Assembly (NCBI RefSeq): GCF_910592395.1
Contig: NC_088324.1
Coordinates: forward strand, 7,838,953-7,902,952
Source: Lineus longissimus
Lineage: Eukaryota; Nemertea; Pilidiophora; Heteronemertea; Lineidae
Length of the DNA: 64,000 nucleotides
Reading direction: 5' to 3'
Shown: positions 1-12,294 of the stretch, in pieces
Position numbering within the stretch: the stretch's first letter is position 1
How the letters are laid out: each line of letters opens with the position of its first letter
Notes under the pieces: model-generated
Database searches by the model: none
The model's input: the letters and a program-made list of their open reading frames with translations, nothing else
What the model was told of the DNA's origin: nothing
Program-made: the position numbers and the translations under genes

Positions 1-3000
1 TACGGGCTGAAGTTGACGATGTACTCCTGACGGAGCCATTGGGTTCTTCGCCCGCTCATTGACCGAGGCATGGTGACCTGGAGACAGTGACCGGGTTAGC
101 ACTGGCTGGTCGAAGGACATATTCACAGGGCGTCCATTCGCAACTTCTCATCTTTCAGGTACTACCCATTCACGTGGACCAAGTCTTACCCAGCAACCTC
201 CCCCTACGTAGCGTGGGGTACCAACCCACCGCAGATTCAGGAGATGTGTGCAATGGTAACCAGATATCCTACACCACACCAGATCTCAGAACTGGTAATG
301 ATGCTGCCCATTCGCAACAGGTTTAACCGCCGTCATGCCCCTTTGATTTTGCCATTCAACGCCACCATCGGGACACAGGCCTCAAATTGAGGGATGGGCG
401 GTAATGATTATTTCAGACCGATCAGAATGTCACAAGCCCAGAGCGAAATCACCAGACAGTTATATGGAGTTACACCAAAAGGCTGACCCCTCACTTCATT
501 TGTAAATAGGTGTTGGATATTTTTGTCACATTCAATGGACCCAGTCCAACAATCTCTGGAGGGACCTTCAGTGCGGCAAATCGCATAGGTTTTTAAAAGT
601 GATAAGCTACAGTAACTTATAAAATACCAGGTGTGGTTATTGGGACACCCTAATCTGAGAGCCAAGAGCCGCGAGCACCGTTTTTTTACAGTACAGATAT
701 GCAGAGTACCGGTAGGCCCTAGTGATAGTGTATCACTACGCTATCTCATTGCTTGAATTGGCAAATTTCAATTAAGAATTCACAAATTTGAGCAATATGC
801 CTTTTTAAAACAATTTTGATTGCACTATTTGCACAAGGCTACATGAAATGGCAGGAATGACAAACATGTGTGAGTACGCAGGGTGTGAAGTGCAGACTCA
901 ATGTACACTGTACCCGCCGTATTGTATAGACGGCGTAACAACAGTATGATAAAAAATCTTGGCATGGTAGACTGTTAACAATACCGCTATCCAGCCGGCG
1001 ATGTCTTACGACGTCATAAACGGTTACAAAATAAATCCATTTTTTGTCAAGTAGGGTACCTGTAGGCTTAGGATTCCCAAAGATAATAATTATATTCATT
1101 CAAGCCTATTCCTTTTCTTTGGCTTGTGGCTCATCTGGTGGCACTTAATTGGCTCTTTAACGGAGTCTTGGCTCTTGGCTCTCAGATTAGGGTATCCCGT
1201 GGATATTCCATTGTACAATCTTTACTCCAATAACCAGATTTACAACTTTTCAAATCACATACTACAGAGCACAAACTACACAGTTATAGGTCAAAATGGG
1301 CCTGCTCATGGTCAAGTAGAATCACAGAAACTATCCTCAAATGAGCCATTGAATGCAACATGTAACAAGCAACACTAATTTACAAAGGATGTGAAAGAGT
1401 TCACCGTTTGACGGAATGCCACATAACTATCAGGTAATCGCCCTCTGAACTGGTGACAATCGGACTGGCCTGAAATTCTCATTATCGTCCACTCCTCAGT
1501 AAAATCCAACTAAAATGGGGTCATTGTATACAGTGGTACTGTATTACCCCGATGAGAAGCAAGTACGTCCCCCACTCTCAGCCAAGATATTTGTGCGTGC
1601 ACCGGTTTGACTACGGGCTGAAGTTGACGATGTACTCCTGACGGAGCCATTGGGTTCTTCGCCCGCTCATTGACCGAGGCATGGTGACCTGGAGACAGTG
1701 ACCGGGTTAGCACTGGCTGGTCGAAGGACATATTCACAGGGCGTCCATTCGCAACTTCTCATCTTTCAGGTACTACCCATTCACGTGGACCAAGTCTTAC
1801 CCAGCAACCTCCCCCTACGTAGCGTGGGGTACCAACCCACCGCAGATTCAGGAGATGTGTGCAATGGTAACCAGATATCCTACACCACACCAGATCTCAG
1901 AACTGGTAATGATGCTGCCCATTCGCAACAGGTTTAACCGCCGTCATGCCCCTTTGATTTTGCCATTCAACGCCACCATCGGGACACAGGCCTCAAATTG
2001 AGGGATGGGCGGTAATGATTATTTCAGACCGATCAGAATGTCACAAGCCCAGAGCGAAATCACCAGACAGTTATATGGAGTTACACCAAAAGGCTCACCC
2101 CTCACTTCATTTGTGAATAGGTGTTGGATATTTTTGTCACATTCAATGGACCCAGTCCAACAATCTCTGGAGGGACCTTCAGTGCGGCAAATCGCATAGG
2201 TTTTTAAAAGTGATAACTCCACTGAGCTAAGCTACAGTAACTTATAAAATACCAGGAGTGGTTATTGGGACACCCTAATCTGAGAGCCAAGAGCCGCGAG
2301 CACCGTTTTTTTACAGTACAGATATGCAGAGTACCGGTAGGCCCTAGTGATAGTGTATCACTACGCTATCTCATTGCTTGAATTGGCAAATTTCAATTAA
2401 GAATTCACAAATTTGAGCAATATGCCTTTTTAAAACAATTTTGATTGCACTATTTGCACAAGGCTACATGATACGGCAGGAATGACAAACACGTGTGAGT
2501 AAGCAGGGTGTGAAGTGCAGACTCAATGTACACTGTACCCGCCGTATTGTATAGACGGCGTAACAACAGTATGATAAAAAATCTTGGCATGGTAGACTGT
2601 TAACAATACCGCTATCCAGCCGGCGATGTCTTACGACGTCATAAACGGTTACAAAATAAATCCATTTTTTATCAAGTAGGGTACCTGTAGGCTTAGGATT
2701 CCCAAAGATAATAGTTATATTCATTCAAGCCTATTCCTTTTCTTTGGCTTGTGGCTCATCTGGTGGCACTTAATTGGCTTTTTAACGGAGTCTTGGCTCT
2801 TGGCTCTCAGATTAGGGTATCCCGTGGATATTCCATTGTACAATCTTTACTCCAATAACCAGATTTACAACTTTTCAAATCACATACTACAGAGCACAAA
2901 CTACACAGTTATAGGTCAAAATGGGCCTGCTCATGGTCAAGTAGAATCACAGAAACTATCCTCAAATGAGCCATTGAATGCAACATGTAACAAGCAACAC

Positions 3001-6000
3001 TAATTTACAAAGGATGTGAAAGAGTTCACCGTTTGACGGAATGCCACATAACTATCAGGTAATCGCCCTCTGAACTGGTGACAATCGGACTGGCCTGAAA
3101 TTCTCATTATCGTCCACTCCTCAGTAAAATCCAACTAAAATGGGGTCATTGTATACAGTGGTACTGTATTACCCCGATGAGAAGCAAGTACGTCCCCCAC
3201 TCTCAGCCAAGATATTTGTGCGTGCACCGGTTTGACTACGGGCTGAAGTTGACGATGTACTCCTGACGGAGCCATTGGGTTCTTCGTCCGCTCATTGACC
3301 GAGGCATGGTGACCTGGAGACAGTGACCGGGTTAGCACTGGCTGGTCGAAGGACATATTCACAGGGCGTCCATTCGCAACTTCTCATCTTTCAGGTACTA
3401 CCCATTCACGTGGACCAAGTCTTACCCAGCAACCTCCCCCTACGTAGCGTGGGGTACCAACCCACCGCAGATTCAGGAGATGTGTGCAATGGTAACCAGA
3501 TATCCTACACCACACCAGATCTCAGAACTGGTAATGATGCTGCCCATTCGCAACAGGTTTAACCGCCGTCATGCCCCTTTGATTTTGCCATTCAACGCCA
3601 CCATCGGGACACAGGCCTCAAATTGAGGGATGGGCGGTAATGATTATTTCAGACCGATCAGAATGTCACAAGCCCAGAGCGAAATCACCAGACAGTTATA
3701 TGGAGTTACACCAAAAGGCTCACCCCTCATTTCATTTGTAAATAGGTGTTGGATATTTTTGTCACATTCAATGGACCCAGTCCAACAATCTCTGGAGGGA
3801 CCTTCAGTGCGGCAAATCGCATAGGTTTTTAAAAGTGATAACTCCACTGAGCTAAGCTACAGTAACTTATAAAATACCAGGTGTGGTTATTGGGACACCC
3901 TAATCGGAGAGCCAAGAGCCGCGAGCACCGTTTTTTTACAGTACAGATATGCAGAGTACCGATAGGCCCTAGTGATAGTGTATCACTACGCTATCTCATT
4001 GCTTGAATTGGCAAATTTCAATTAAGAATTCACAAATTTGAGCAATATGCCTTTTTAAAACAATTTTGATTGCACTATTTGCACAAGGCTACATGATACG
4101 GCAGGAATGACAAACACGTGTGAGTAAGCAGGGTGTGAAGTGCAGACTCAATGTACAACAGTATGATCAAAAATCTTGGCATGGTAGACTGTTAACAATA
4201 CCGCTATCCAGCCGGCGATGTCTTACGACGTCATAAACGGTTACAAAATAAATCCATTTTTTATCAAGTAGAGTACCTGTAGGCTTAGGATTCCCAAAGA
4301 TAATAATTATATTCATTCAAGCCTATTCCTTTTCTTTGGCTTGTGGCTCATCTGGTGGCACTTAATTGGCTCTTTAACGGAGTCTTGGCTCTTGGCTCTC
4401 AGATTAGGGTATCCCGTGGCTATTTCATTGTACAATCTTTACTCCAATAACCAGATTTACAACTTTTCAAATCACATACTACAGAGCACAAACTACACAG
4501 TTATAGGTCAAAATGGGCCTGCTCATGGTCAAGTAGAATCACAGAAACTATCCTCAAATGAGCCATTGAATGCGACATGTAACAAGCAACACTAATTTAC
4601 AAAGGATGTGAAAGAGTTAACCGTTTGATGGAATGCCACATAACTATCAGGTAATCTCCCTCTGAACTGGTGACAATCGGACTGGCCTGAAATTCTCATT
4701 ATCGTCCACTCCTCAATAAAAATCCAAATAAAATGGGGTCGTTGTATACAGTTGTACTGTATTACCCCGATGAGAAGCAATTTCAAGTATGTCCCCCACT
4801 CTCAACCAAGATATTTGTGCGTACCGGTTTGACTACGGGCTGAAGTTGACGATGTACTCCTGACGGAGCCATTGGGTTCTTCGCCCGCTCATTGACCGAG
4901 GCATGGTGACCTGGAGACAGTGACCGGGTTAGCACTGGCTGGTCGAAGGACATATTCACAGGGCGTCCATTCGCAACTTCTCATCTTTCAGGTACTACCC
5001 ATTCACGTGGACCAAGTCTTACCCAGCAACCTCCCCCTACGTAGCGTGGGGTACCAACCCACCGCAGATTCAGGAGATGTGTGCAATGGTAACCAGATAT
5101 CCTACACCACACCAGATCTCAGAACTGGTAATGATGCTGCCCATTCGCAACAGGTTTAACCGCCGTCATGCCCCTTTGATTTTGCCATTCAACGCCACCA
5201 TCGGGACACAGGCCTCAAATTGAGGGATGGGCTTTAATGATTATTTCAGACCGATCAGAATGTCACAAGCCCAGAGCGAAATCACCAGACAGTTATATGG
5301 AGTTACACCAAAAGGCTCACCCCTCACTTCATTTGTAAATAGGTGTTGGGTATTTTTGTCACATTCAATGGACCCAGTCCAACAATCTCTGGAGGTACCT
5401 TCAGTGCGGCAAATCGCATAGGTTTTTAAAAGTGAAAACAAAAAGGTCACTCCACTGAGCTAAGCTACAGTAACTTATAGAATACCAGGTGTGGTCATTG
5501 GGACATCCCAATCGGAGAGCCAAGAGCCGCGAGCACCGTTTTTTTACAGTACAGATATGCAGAGTACCGGTAGGCCCTAGTGATAGTGTATCACTACGCT
5601 ATCTCATTGCTTGAAGTGGCAAATTTCAATTAAGAATTCACAAATTTGAGCAATATGCCTTTTTAAAACAATTTTGATTGCACTATTTGCACAAGGCTAC
5701 ATGATACGGCAGGAATGACAAACACGTGTGAGTTAGCAGGGTGTGAAGTGCAGACTCAATGTACACTGTACCCGCCGTATTGTATAGACGGCGTAACAAC
5801 AGTATGATAAAAAATCTTGGCATGGTAGACTGTTAACAATACCGCTATCCAGCCGGCGATGTCTTACGACGTCATAAACGGTTACAAAATAAATCCATTT
5901 TTTATCAAGTAGGGTACCTGTAGGCTTAGGATTCCCAAAGATAATAGTTATATTCATTCAAGCCTATTCCTTTTCTTTGGCTTGTGGCTCATCTGGTGGC

Positions 6001-7850
6001 ACTTAATTGGCTTTTTAACGGAGTCTTGGCTCTTGGCTCTCAGATTAGGGTATCCCGTGGATATTCCATTGTACAATCTTTACTCCAATAACCAGATTTA
6101 CAACTTTTCAAATCACATACTACAGAGCACAAACTACACAGTTATAGGTCAAAATGGGCCTGCTCATGGTCAAGTAGAATCACAGAAACTATCCTCAAAT
6201 GAGCCATTGAATGCAACATGTAACAAGCAACACTAATTTACAAAGGATGTGAAAGAGTTCACCGTTTGACGGAATGCCACATAACTATCAGGTAATCGCC
6301 CTCTGAACTGGTGACAATCGGACTGGCCTGAAATTCTCATTATCGTCCACTCCTCAGTAAAATCCAACTAAAATGGGGTCATTGTATACAGTGGTACTGT
6401 ATTACCCCGATGAGAAGCAAGTACGTCCCCCACTCTCAGCCAAGATATTTGTGCGTGCACCGGTTTGACTACGGGCTGAAGTTGACGATGTACTCCTGAC
6501 GGAGCCATTGGGTTCTTCGTCCGCTCATTGACCGAGGCATGGTGACCTGGAGACAGTGACCGGGTTAGCACTGGCTGGTCGAAGGACATATTCACAGGGC
6601 GTCCATTCGCAACTTCTCATCTTTCAGGTACTACCCATTCACGTGGAGCAAGTCTTACCCAGCAACCTCCCCCTACGTAGCGTGGGGTACCAACCCACCG
6701 CAGATTCAGGAGATGTGTGCAATGGTAACCAGATATCCTACACCACACCAGATCTCAGAACTGGTAATGATGCTGCCCATTCGCAACAGGTTTAACCGCC
6801 GTCATGCCCCTTTGATTTTGCCATTCAACGCCACCATCGGGACACAGGCCTCAAATTGAGGGATGGGCGGTAATGATTATTTCAGACCGATCAGAATGTC
6901 ACAAGCCCAGAGCGAAATCACCAGACAGTTATATGGAGTTACACCAAAAGGCTCACCCCTCACTTCATTTGTAAATAGGTGTTGGATATTTTTGTCACAT
7001 TCAATGGACCCAGTCCAACAATCTCTGGAGGGACCTTCAGTGCGGCAAATCGCATAGGTTTTTAAAAGTGATAACTCCACTGAGCTAAGCTACAGTAACT
7101 TATAAAATACCAGGTGTGGTTATTGGGACACCCTAATCGGAGAGCCAAGAGCCGCGAGCACCGTTTTTTTACAGTACAGATATGCAGAGTACCGATAGGC
7201 CCTAGTGATAGTGTATCACTACGCTATCTCATTGCTTGAATTGGCAAATTTCAATTAAGAATTCACAAATTTGAGCAATATGCCTTTTTAAAACAATTTT
7301 GATTGCACTATTTGCACAAGGCTACATGATACGGCAGGAATGACAAACACGTGTGAGTAAGCAGGGTGTGAAGTGCAGACTCAATGTACAACAGTATGAT
7401 CAAAAATCTTGGCATGGTAGACTGTTAACAATACCGCTATCCAGCCGGCGATGTCTTACGACGTCATAAACGGTTACAAAATAAATCCATTTTTTATCAA
7501 GTAGAGTACCTGTAGGCTTAGGATTCCCAAAGATAATAATTATATTCATTCAAGCCTATTCCTTTTCTTTGGCTTGTGGCTCATCTGGTGGCACTTAATT
7601 GGCTCTTTAACGGAGTCTTGGCTCTTGGCTCTCAGATTAGTGTATCCCGTGGATATTCCATTGTACACTCTTTACTCCAATAACCAGATTTACAACTTTT
7701 CAAATCACATACTACAGAGCACAAACTACACAGTTATAGGTCAAAATGGGCCTGCTCATGGTCAAGTAGAATCACAGAAACTATCCTCAAATGAGCCATT
7801 GAATGCAACATGTAACAAGCAACACTAGTTTACAAAAGATGTGAAAGAAT
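1..7850. repeat. ~1.6-kb tandem satellite, about 5 copies, with dimeric higher-order period
   Basis: The same sequence recurs with starts near 1 (partial), 1612, 3237, 4833 and 6470, at spacings of about 1,611, 1,625, 1,597 and 1,636 bp, nearly identical between copies. Units 3 and 5 share a deletion of about 32 bp (4155 and 7388) and variants such as ACCGATAGG. The block 2400-4400 matches 5640-7640 at an offset of 3,233 bp better than either matches its neighbour. The repeat therefore has a dimeric higher-order organisation. Units contain small internal inverted repeats, for example GCCGTATTGTATAGACGGC. No transposase or reverse transcriptase is recognisable. Confidence 0.93.
100..390 (+). 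other. Conserved 96-codon open frame in the satellite unit (copy 1)
   Basis: Open frame from after a TAG at 97-99 to a TGA at 388-390, following a possible acceptor CATCTTTCAG. It includes YYPFTWTKSYP, QIQEMCAMV and ISELVMMLPIRNRFNRRHAP. The same frame is intact in copies at 1711-2001, 3336-3626, 4933-5223 and 6569-6859, with one substitution (T to S) seen in the fifth. There is no initiator Met at the start, so if coding it would be a terminal exon. The product is not recognised. Confidence 0.35.
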
Positions 7851-8010
7851 TAACCGTTCGATCAGAGTGTCACAAGTTCAGAGCGAAATCACCTGACAGT
7901 TATATGGAGTTGCATCAAAATGCAGACTCTTCATTTCATTTGTAAATAGGCATCGATTATTTTTGTTACATTCAATGGACCCAGTCCTACAATCTCTAAT
8001 TACTGGTATG
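7851..8010. repeat. Rearranged, diverged satellite end
   Basis: The array decays here. Sequence like unit position ~1400 (AAGATGTGAAAGA) jumps directly to sequence like unit position ~420 (CAGAGTGTCACAAGTTCAGAGCG), then continues to CAATGGACCCAGTCC. This marks an internally deleted, older copy at the array edge. Confidence 0.7.
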
Positions 8011-8365
8011 CAGATTTGCCTGCGAGGCAGAACAGACCTGGACATTGTCACTGCTTTAGGAGTGTAGCAACGATATTGCTTCAAAGCAAGAAATGAATCT
8101 GCACATATTTACTGGTATGCAGATAAGCCAGCAAGGCATCAAAACCTTCGTAAGCCCTTAATGAGCAACTGATTTATAAAATTACAAACAGGTTTTATCT
8201 TGCAACTGTACTGCTCCAAAAAAAAGAGCCAAGTCTGCACATAATTACTGGTATGCAGATTTGTCATCGAGGCAGGCAAGACCTGAACACTGCCACTGCT
8301 TCACAAGTGTAGCAGTGATATTGCTTCAAAGCAAAATTTAAGTCTGCACATAATTACTGGTCAAC
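8005..8365. repeat. ~115-125-bp diverged tandem repeat
   Basis: Three degenerate units built on TAATTACTGGTATGCAGATTTG, CGAGGCAG..GACCTG and GTGTAGCA..GATATTGCTTCAAAGCA. The same repeat recurs at 12295-12560. It does not resemble a gene. Confidence 0.75.
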
Positions 8366-8654
8366 CAACGAGAGTCACTAAAAGACATATAACAATGAAA
8401 TGGTCCATTATGAGCCATGGAGGACATTGCAAAGTGAGACAAACGATTTCATCAAATTCCAGTTCTGGACATCTATTGGGATTATGCTATCCACTGTGAC
8501 CACACCTTGAATTTTCTGGCTCCCACTGGTTCAAGCAAAGAAACTGTAGACACCCTCAATCATCAACCATAGATGATGCCTTTTCCAGTAAGAATGGTAG
8601 GGGTCCTATCGTGATGAGCCGATCCCAATGAAATCCACAGTTGTTGAAATCCAC
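8366..8654. other. Non-repeat DNA with weak coding-like minus-strand stretches
   Basis: Minus-strand reading near 8500-8560 gives a short coding-like run (EPVGARKFKVWSQWIA) ended by a stop. It fits the decayed gene to the right but is too short to call. Confidence 0.25.
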
Positions 8655-8775
8655 AGAAATTTAGACTTGTAACTCTTGGCTGATGTGATCCTTGTCCATG
8701 CCCAGCTTGTTTACGTCGAGGAAGTCATGTCATGGTCCTCCAGCAGCTTCAATTACCTCGTTTTCTAGAGGAGGT
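8655..8775 (-). pseudogene. Decayed minus-strand exon, unrecognised gene
   Basis: Minus strand: acceptor CATTTTCAG at 8776-8778, then an open run with PPLENEVIEAAGGP, an in-frame TGA, and HDFLDVNKLGMDKDHISQEL. The single stop in an otherwise protein-like stretch suggests a pseudogene. The family is not recognised. Like neighbouring fragments it starts with a Pro-rich [AV]PP motif. Confidence 0.4.
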
Positions 8776-8892
8776 GCTGAAAATGACAATGGTTTTCATC
8801 TTTTTAGCTCTAGATTTTGACAACATCTTTAAAGTAAGACAGACTTGACTGTTCTAGTAAAAAACACCAAAAAGTGCCTCTTCTTACTCACA

Positions 8893-9043
8893 AATTTGGG
8901 TGAAAATCAGGAGTTCTTGGTACCAACAGCATTGCTGTATGTGGTACGCCTCGAAAATGCTCTCATAAGCAATAGCCCATTGACAGTGGTTTCACTTCCA
9001 GCAAGTGCCTGGTAAGGGCAATGTGTATTCCATTAGAATGTCG
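8893..9043 (-). pseudogene. Decayed minus-strand exon, unrecognised gene
   Basis: Bounded on the minus strand by acceptor ATCTTCAG and donor GTGAGTAAG. Reads HSNGIHIALTRHLLEVKPLS, then MGYCL, an in-frame TGA, and EHFRGVPHTAMLLVPRTPDF. One stop in an otherwise good exon suggests decay. The product is unknown. Confidence 0.42.
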
Positions 9044-9408
9044 CTGAAGATGTTATTTTTTGCACCAGATCTTTTCACCTGGAGCAACCTGGTAAGTGCG
9101 AACAAAGAGAAACCACAGCTTCGCTCAAAATAACCAAACTACTGGTTTCTGGCCTCGATTTATCCATGTCCTTCATTCATGACTTTTACAAGACCTCATA
9201 TCACAAGATATCACTGTGTTAGACCAAATGCTTGAATCACTTAGCTCTCTGGTTGTGACTTAGTCCTCAAACGAGCAAGTTTTGACAACAGGAAATTATA
9301 TTCAAACACCACAAACTATCTTTCTGTGCAACAATGTCATCACAAGGATGATAGCTGCAGTTAAAGCGGGGTACTCCCCAAGTTTGCTTTGGCAATCACC
9401 TGATTTGA

Positions 9409-9545
9409 TGTACACTGGAACCCCCCTTAGCAGACACACCTCTATTAAGGACACAAGTTTTTGTCCCAAATTGGTTGCTTCCATTCAGTTTGACCTCTAA
9501 TCAGGACACCTCTCTATTCAGGACAGCACTATGGGTGTCCTAATA
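9409..9545 (-). mobile_element. Pogo-like MITE, degenerate
   Basis: Reverse-orientation relative of the TA-CAGTAGAACCTCTCT family: TACACTGGAACC start, CTCTATTAAGGACAC, CAATTTGACCTC-like core. The far end is eroded. Confidence 0.75.
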
Positions 9546-9700
9546 GACCCACATAACAACCGCTCTGCTACCTTGAAGTCAATAGCATCAGGACATCTTT
9601 TGGTGGTTGTAGTTTACTCTGGAATATTTTCCGCCAGGATGTTGCCATCATTATAGTCATGTATAATTTATATACACACTGGTTCACATTGTACACCAAC

Positions 9701-9906
9701 CTTGTATCCTTAGATTGCTTGTTCTTGTAATGACATCGTAGATTCCTTCATCCTTATCTCCAGTCAGAATGCGGTCAACCAATTCCATTGAGACATTGGT
9801 GGTGGTATGACCGATGCCGCTCCAACCCTCAGGATGTGGACTGTTCTTAGCTTGTTTACCAGTAGGACATGTACAATTGTCCAGTCTGGATCATCAGGTG
9901 GAGGCA
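9701..9906 (-). pseudogene. Minus-strand exon-like fragment, unrecognised gene
   Basis: Minus strand: acceptor CCTTTCCAG at 9907-9909, first residues PPPDDPDW, then a shifted frame reading CPTGKQAKNSPHPEGWSGIG, NVSMELVDRILTGDKDEGIY and DVITRTSNLRIQ, up to donor AAG|GTTGGT. The frame change after PPPDDPDW implies either an indel or use of a second acceptor at TGATCCAG. The 12.7-kb region holds a more decayed relative (PSDGTDW). The family is not recognised. Confidence 0.42.
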
Positions 9907-10281
9907 CTGGAAAGGACCACAGTTATCTTTTAAGGTTTTATTCAGAATAAATCCACACAGGTAGTTATTCATCTTCCAACGGTGAAGACACTTGGCCAAT
10001 ACAAAGCTGTGTTAGAAACAATTGACATCAGCTGCCGCTGGCATTAATCATTTGTGTAAAGTGCAACACTGACAGCCATCACCTCTCCTCACAATTAGGT
10101 CAGTAAACAATTAGTTACATAGATCCACCAGAATATAATGTTCACAACTGTCATTGTTGTCGTCATCCAGTGTCTTGTGTCTAATTTTGGCCAACCTACA
10201 CTAGTTGATACACCATCATCTCTTGCTGTTTTTCAACACAAGACATCTTGGACAGATGTACCAATGAGATGAAGCACTCAC

Positions 10282-10445
10282 TGCCATCTCCAGGGTTGGC
10301 TGTCGGAGGTGATCCGCTGATTAGCAGACTTGTTCATTATCTCGGCAGGAATCAAGATTTTGTCTGCTGATATGGCAGTACATTTCTTATTCACATAACT
10401 TATGCCGTACTGCTCATAAAACTTACGGCAAATCTTCTTGTTAGA
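10282..10445 (-). pseudogene. Minus-strand exon with intact frame, duplicated at 13.1 kb
   Basis: Bounded on the minus strand by a pyrimidine tract plus CTGAG acceptor and a GTGAGT donor. Reads KKICRKFYEQYGISYVNKK, then ISADKILIPAEIMNKSANQR, without stops. A homologous exon at 13.1-13.77 kb shares NLIPAEIMNK and a donor at the same place. It could still be a functional exon, but most neighbours are broken. Confidence 0.45.
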
Positions 10446-10607
10446 CTCAGATTGATTAAAAAGGAGAGCATGTCATCACAGGCTCAAGAAAATATCACTT
10501 TATATGTCCAATGAAGAACTCATGGGAGACCATTATCACTTCATATGTCCATAACAAAACCCGTCGCCGTGCTAAGCTCGGCAAATTGTTGAAAGAATAC
10601 AAAATAC

Positions 10608-10800
10608 CTTGGTACAATTTTACATCCCATAAAATTCTTTCTCTAACCTTTAGATTCCCTGAGACAGCAGTGTTCCATTCCACCTCTTGCAAATCTTCTG
10701 CACCTTCACATTCCATCAAATGTTTTGGAAAACGGGAGGCCGAAAATCCATCTGAGACACTTCCTTCCTCCAAAGCTCATGCTGCTTTTCATGTATTGAT
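10608..10800 (-). pseudogene. Minus-strand exon with strong splice sites and an indel
   Basis: Acceptor CCCTCTTTTTGCAG and donor CAAG|GTATTT on the minus strand. The first half reads SIHEKQHELWRKEVSQMDFR and the second half, in another frame, reads EVEWNTAVSGNLKVRERILW then DVKLYQ. A frameshift between two coding-like halves points to a pseudogene. Family unknown. Confidence 0.4.
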
Positions 10801-10859
10801 CTGCAAAAAGAGGGATGTCAAAACTCTTCCAAAGACATGGAAATGAGAGGCATAGTAGA

Positions 10860-11140
10860 GTACTGGGCTAATAATCAGGAGGCTGTGCATTTGACTCTTA
10901 GTCTTGAAAGTCAGGGAGCCCAGTTGCAGAGAGGTAAGAGGATGTGGCTACTAAAGCAAGCCCGTATGTTTTCGACTATTTGTCTTGGAAATCCGGGAGA
11001 CCAGTGGCATAGTGAAAGACTTGGCTAATTATCAGCAGGCCGTGCATTCAACTACATATATTGGTCTTGGAAGTCAGTGAGACCAGTGACATAATAAGAG
11101 AACTTGGCTCATAATCAGGAGGCTGTGGGTGCATGGTTTT
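10860..11140. repeat. Irregular tandem duplications (~120-155 bp)
   Basis: GGCTAATAATCAGGAGGCTG and close variants recur near 10866, 11023 and 11105, each followed by a GGTCTTGGAAGTCAGTGAGACC-like segment. The units are diverged and no gene is recognised. Confidence 0.5.
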
Positions 11141-11347
11141 AAGAAAGATGAAATTGAGAGATGCATGTAAAAACATGGAGTGTCCGCTATATTTGTCTTC
11201 AAGTCCGCAAAGATCTTGAAGAGGAGGCAGAGAACTGCCAAAGAAAGGGCCTTGTCTAGTCCCCTCTTGGCTCATGTACAACTGTGTGAAAATGGACTTG
11301 TCTTCCTCAACAAACGGAATCAGGACAGCCAAGTTTTAGATTACATG

Positions 11348-11530
11348 TACAGTAGAACCTCTCTAATAAGGACACCCTCGGGACTGACAAATGCTGTCCT
11401 TAATAGAGAGGTGTCCTGATTAGAGAGGTCAATATTGAATGGAAACAATCAATTTGGGACCAAAACTAGTGTCCTTAATAGAGAGGTTGTCCTTCATAGA
11501 GAGGTGTCTGCTAAGGGAGGTTCTACTGTA
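11348..11530 (+). mobile_element. Pogo-like MITE, near full length
   Basis: Ends TACAGTAGAACCTCTCT and AGGGAGGTTCTACTGTA form terminal inverted repeats flanked by TA. The ~180-bp interior has AATTTGGGACCAAAACTAGT and repeated CCTTAATAGAGAGGT. It has no coding capacity. TA target plus CAGT ends fit Tc1/mariner-pogo non-autonomous elements. Confidence 0.88.
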
Positions 11531-11579
11531 CTTGTAAATTGAATAAAACTGCTCCATCATGACAACCACAGGTACTCAC

Positions 11580-11721
11580 CTGGAAATTCTGGTATTTCCA
11601 GAAAGCGATTCCCTAAGTATTTCTTGGCTTAGTTGCCACTACCTTGGCTGGGACCTTCCTATGGGCAAAGCTTCCTCAGCATCTGTCCTTTCAGACCACA
11701 CCACAGTTGGTTGTTTCAATA
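11580..11721 (-). pseudogene. Decayed minus-strand exon, unrecognised gene
   Basis: Excellent minus-strand splice sites: acceptor TTTGTGATTTCAG, donor CCAG|GTGAGT. Phase-2 frame reads LKQPTVVWSERTDAEEALPI, then GRSQPR, an in-frame TAG, WQLSQEILRESLSGNTRIS. One stop in the only otherwise open frame suggests inactivation. Confidence 0.42.
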
Positions 11722-12294
11722 CTGAAATCACAAAGACGGAATAATGTACATTGACTACAAGGGCTTATCTTGTTACATCCCAGACTTCAGGCTCATTGCT
11801 GAAGAATCAAGACACCCTGACCACAGTTTGCCACGGTGCTCCATAGTGGAGGCAGATCATGGAGGGAGGGGGGAGGGGGCGTACATCTTGGGTAGGTGGT
11901 GGTTGGTGACTAGTCTTCAGTGAGCAAGAGGCAAATCCAGGAGATGGAAAAGGAGGGGGCATGCACTGTCTTCTCTTCAAATTTACAGCTGTGTTCCAAA
12001 ATTTCACGTTCAATTTCAAAGATTTTCATTTATCAGGGTGGATCCACGCCTATAAGCCTCAAGGAATTGAGCTCTCCGTGTAGATATTTGATGGTTAGGA
12101 GTTCATCCTGGTTAAAAAACATTCTACATGTATCGGTCAAATTCATTGTCAGAGGTCACTAGACCTGGGGGTCCTGTGTACAAAGTTTCAAGTCAATAGC
12201 TTTAAAAAACATGCCACTGCTGTTGGAAACAGGATACAGACAAGACGGACACTGCGCTACTCCCCTACAGTGAACCAAAAGGCTAGCAGGGAGT

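Noticed and set aside
87-326. Recurrent 79-residue frame MTGLALAGRRTYSQ... in each satellite unit
   Set aside because: It overlaps the longer 96-codon frame in another phase; with nearly identical copies its openness is inherited, not independent evidence.
100-390. Possible homeodomain-like helix pattern (RYPTPHQISELVMMLPIRNRFNRR)
   Set aside because: Spacing is vaguely similar but the invariant WF.N core is missing; not enough to name a family.
11048-11332. 94-residue minus ORF as an exon of the decayed gene
   Set aside because: Overlaps irregular tandem duplications and has no clear splice borders.
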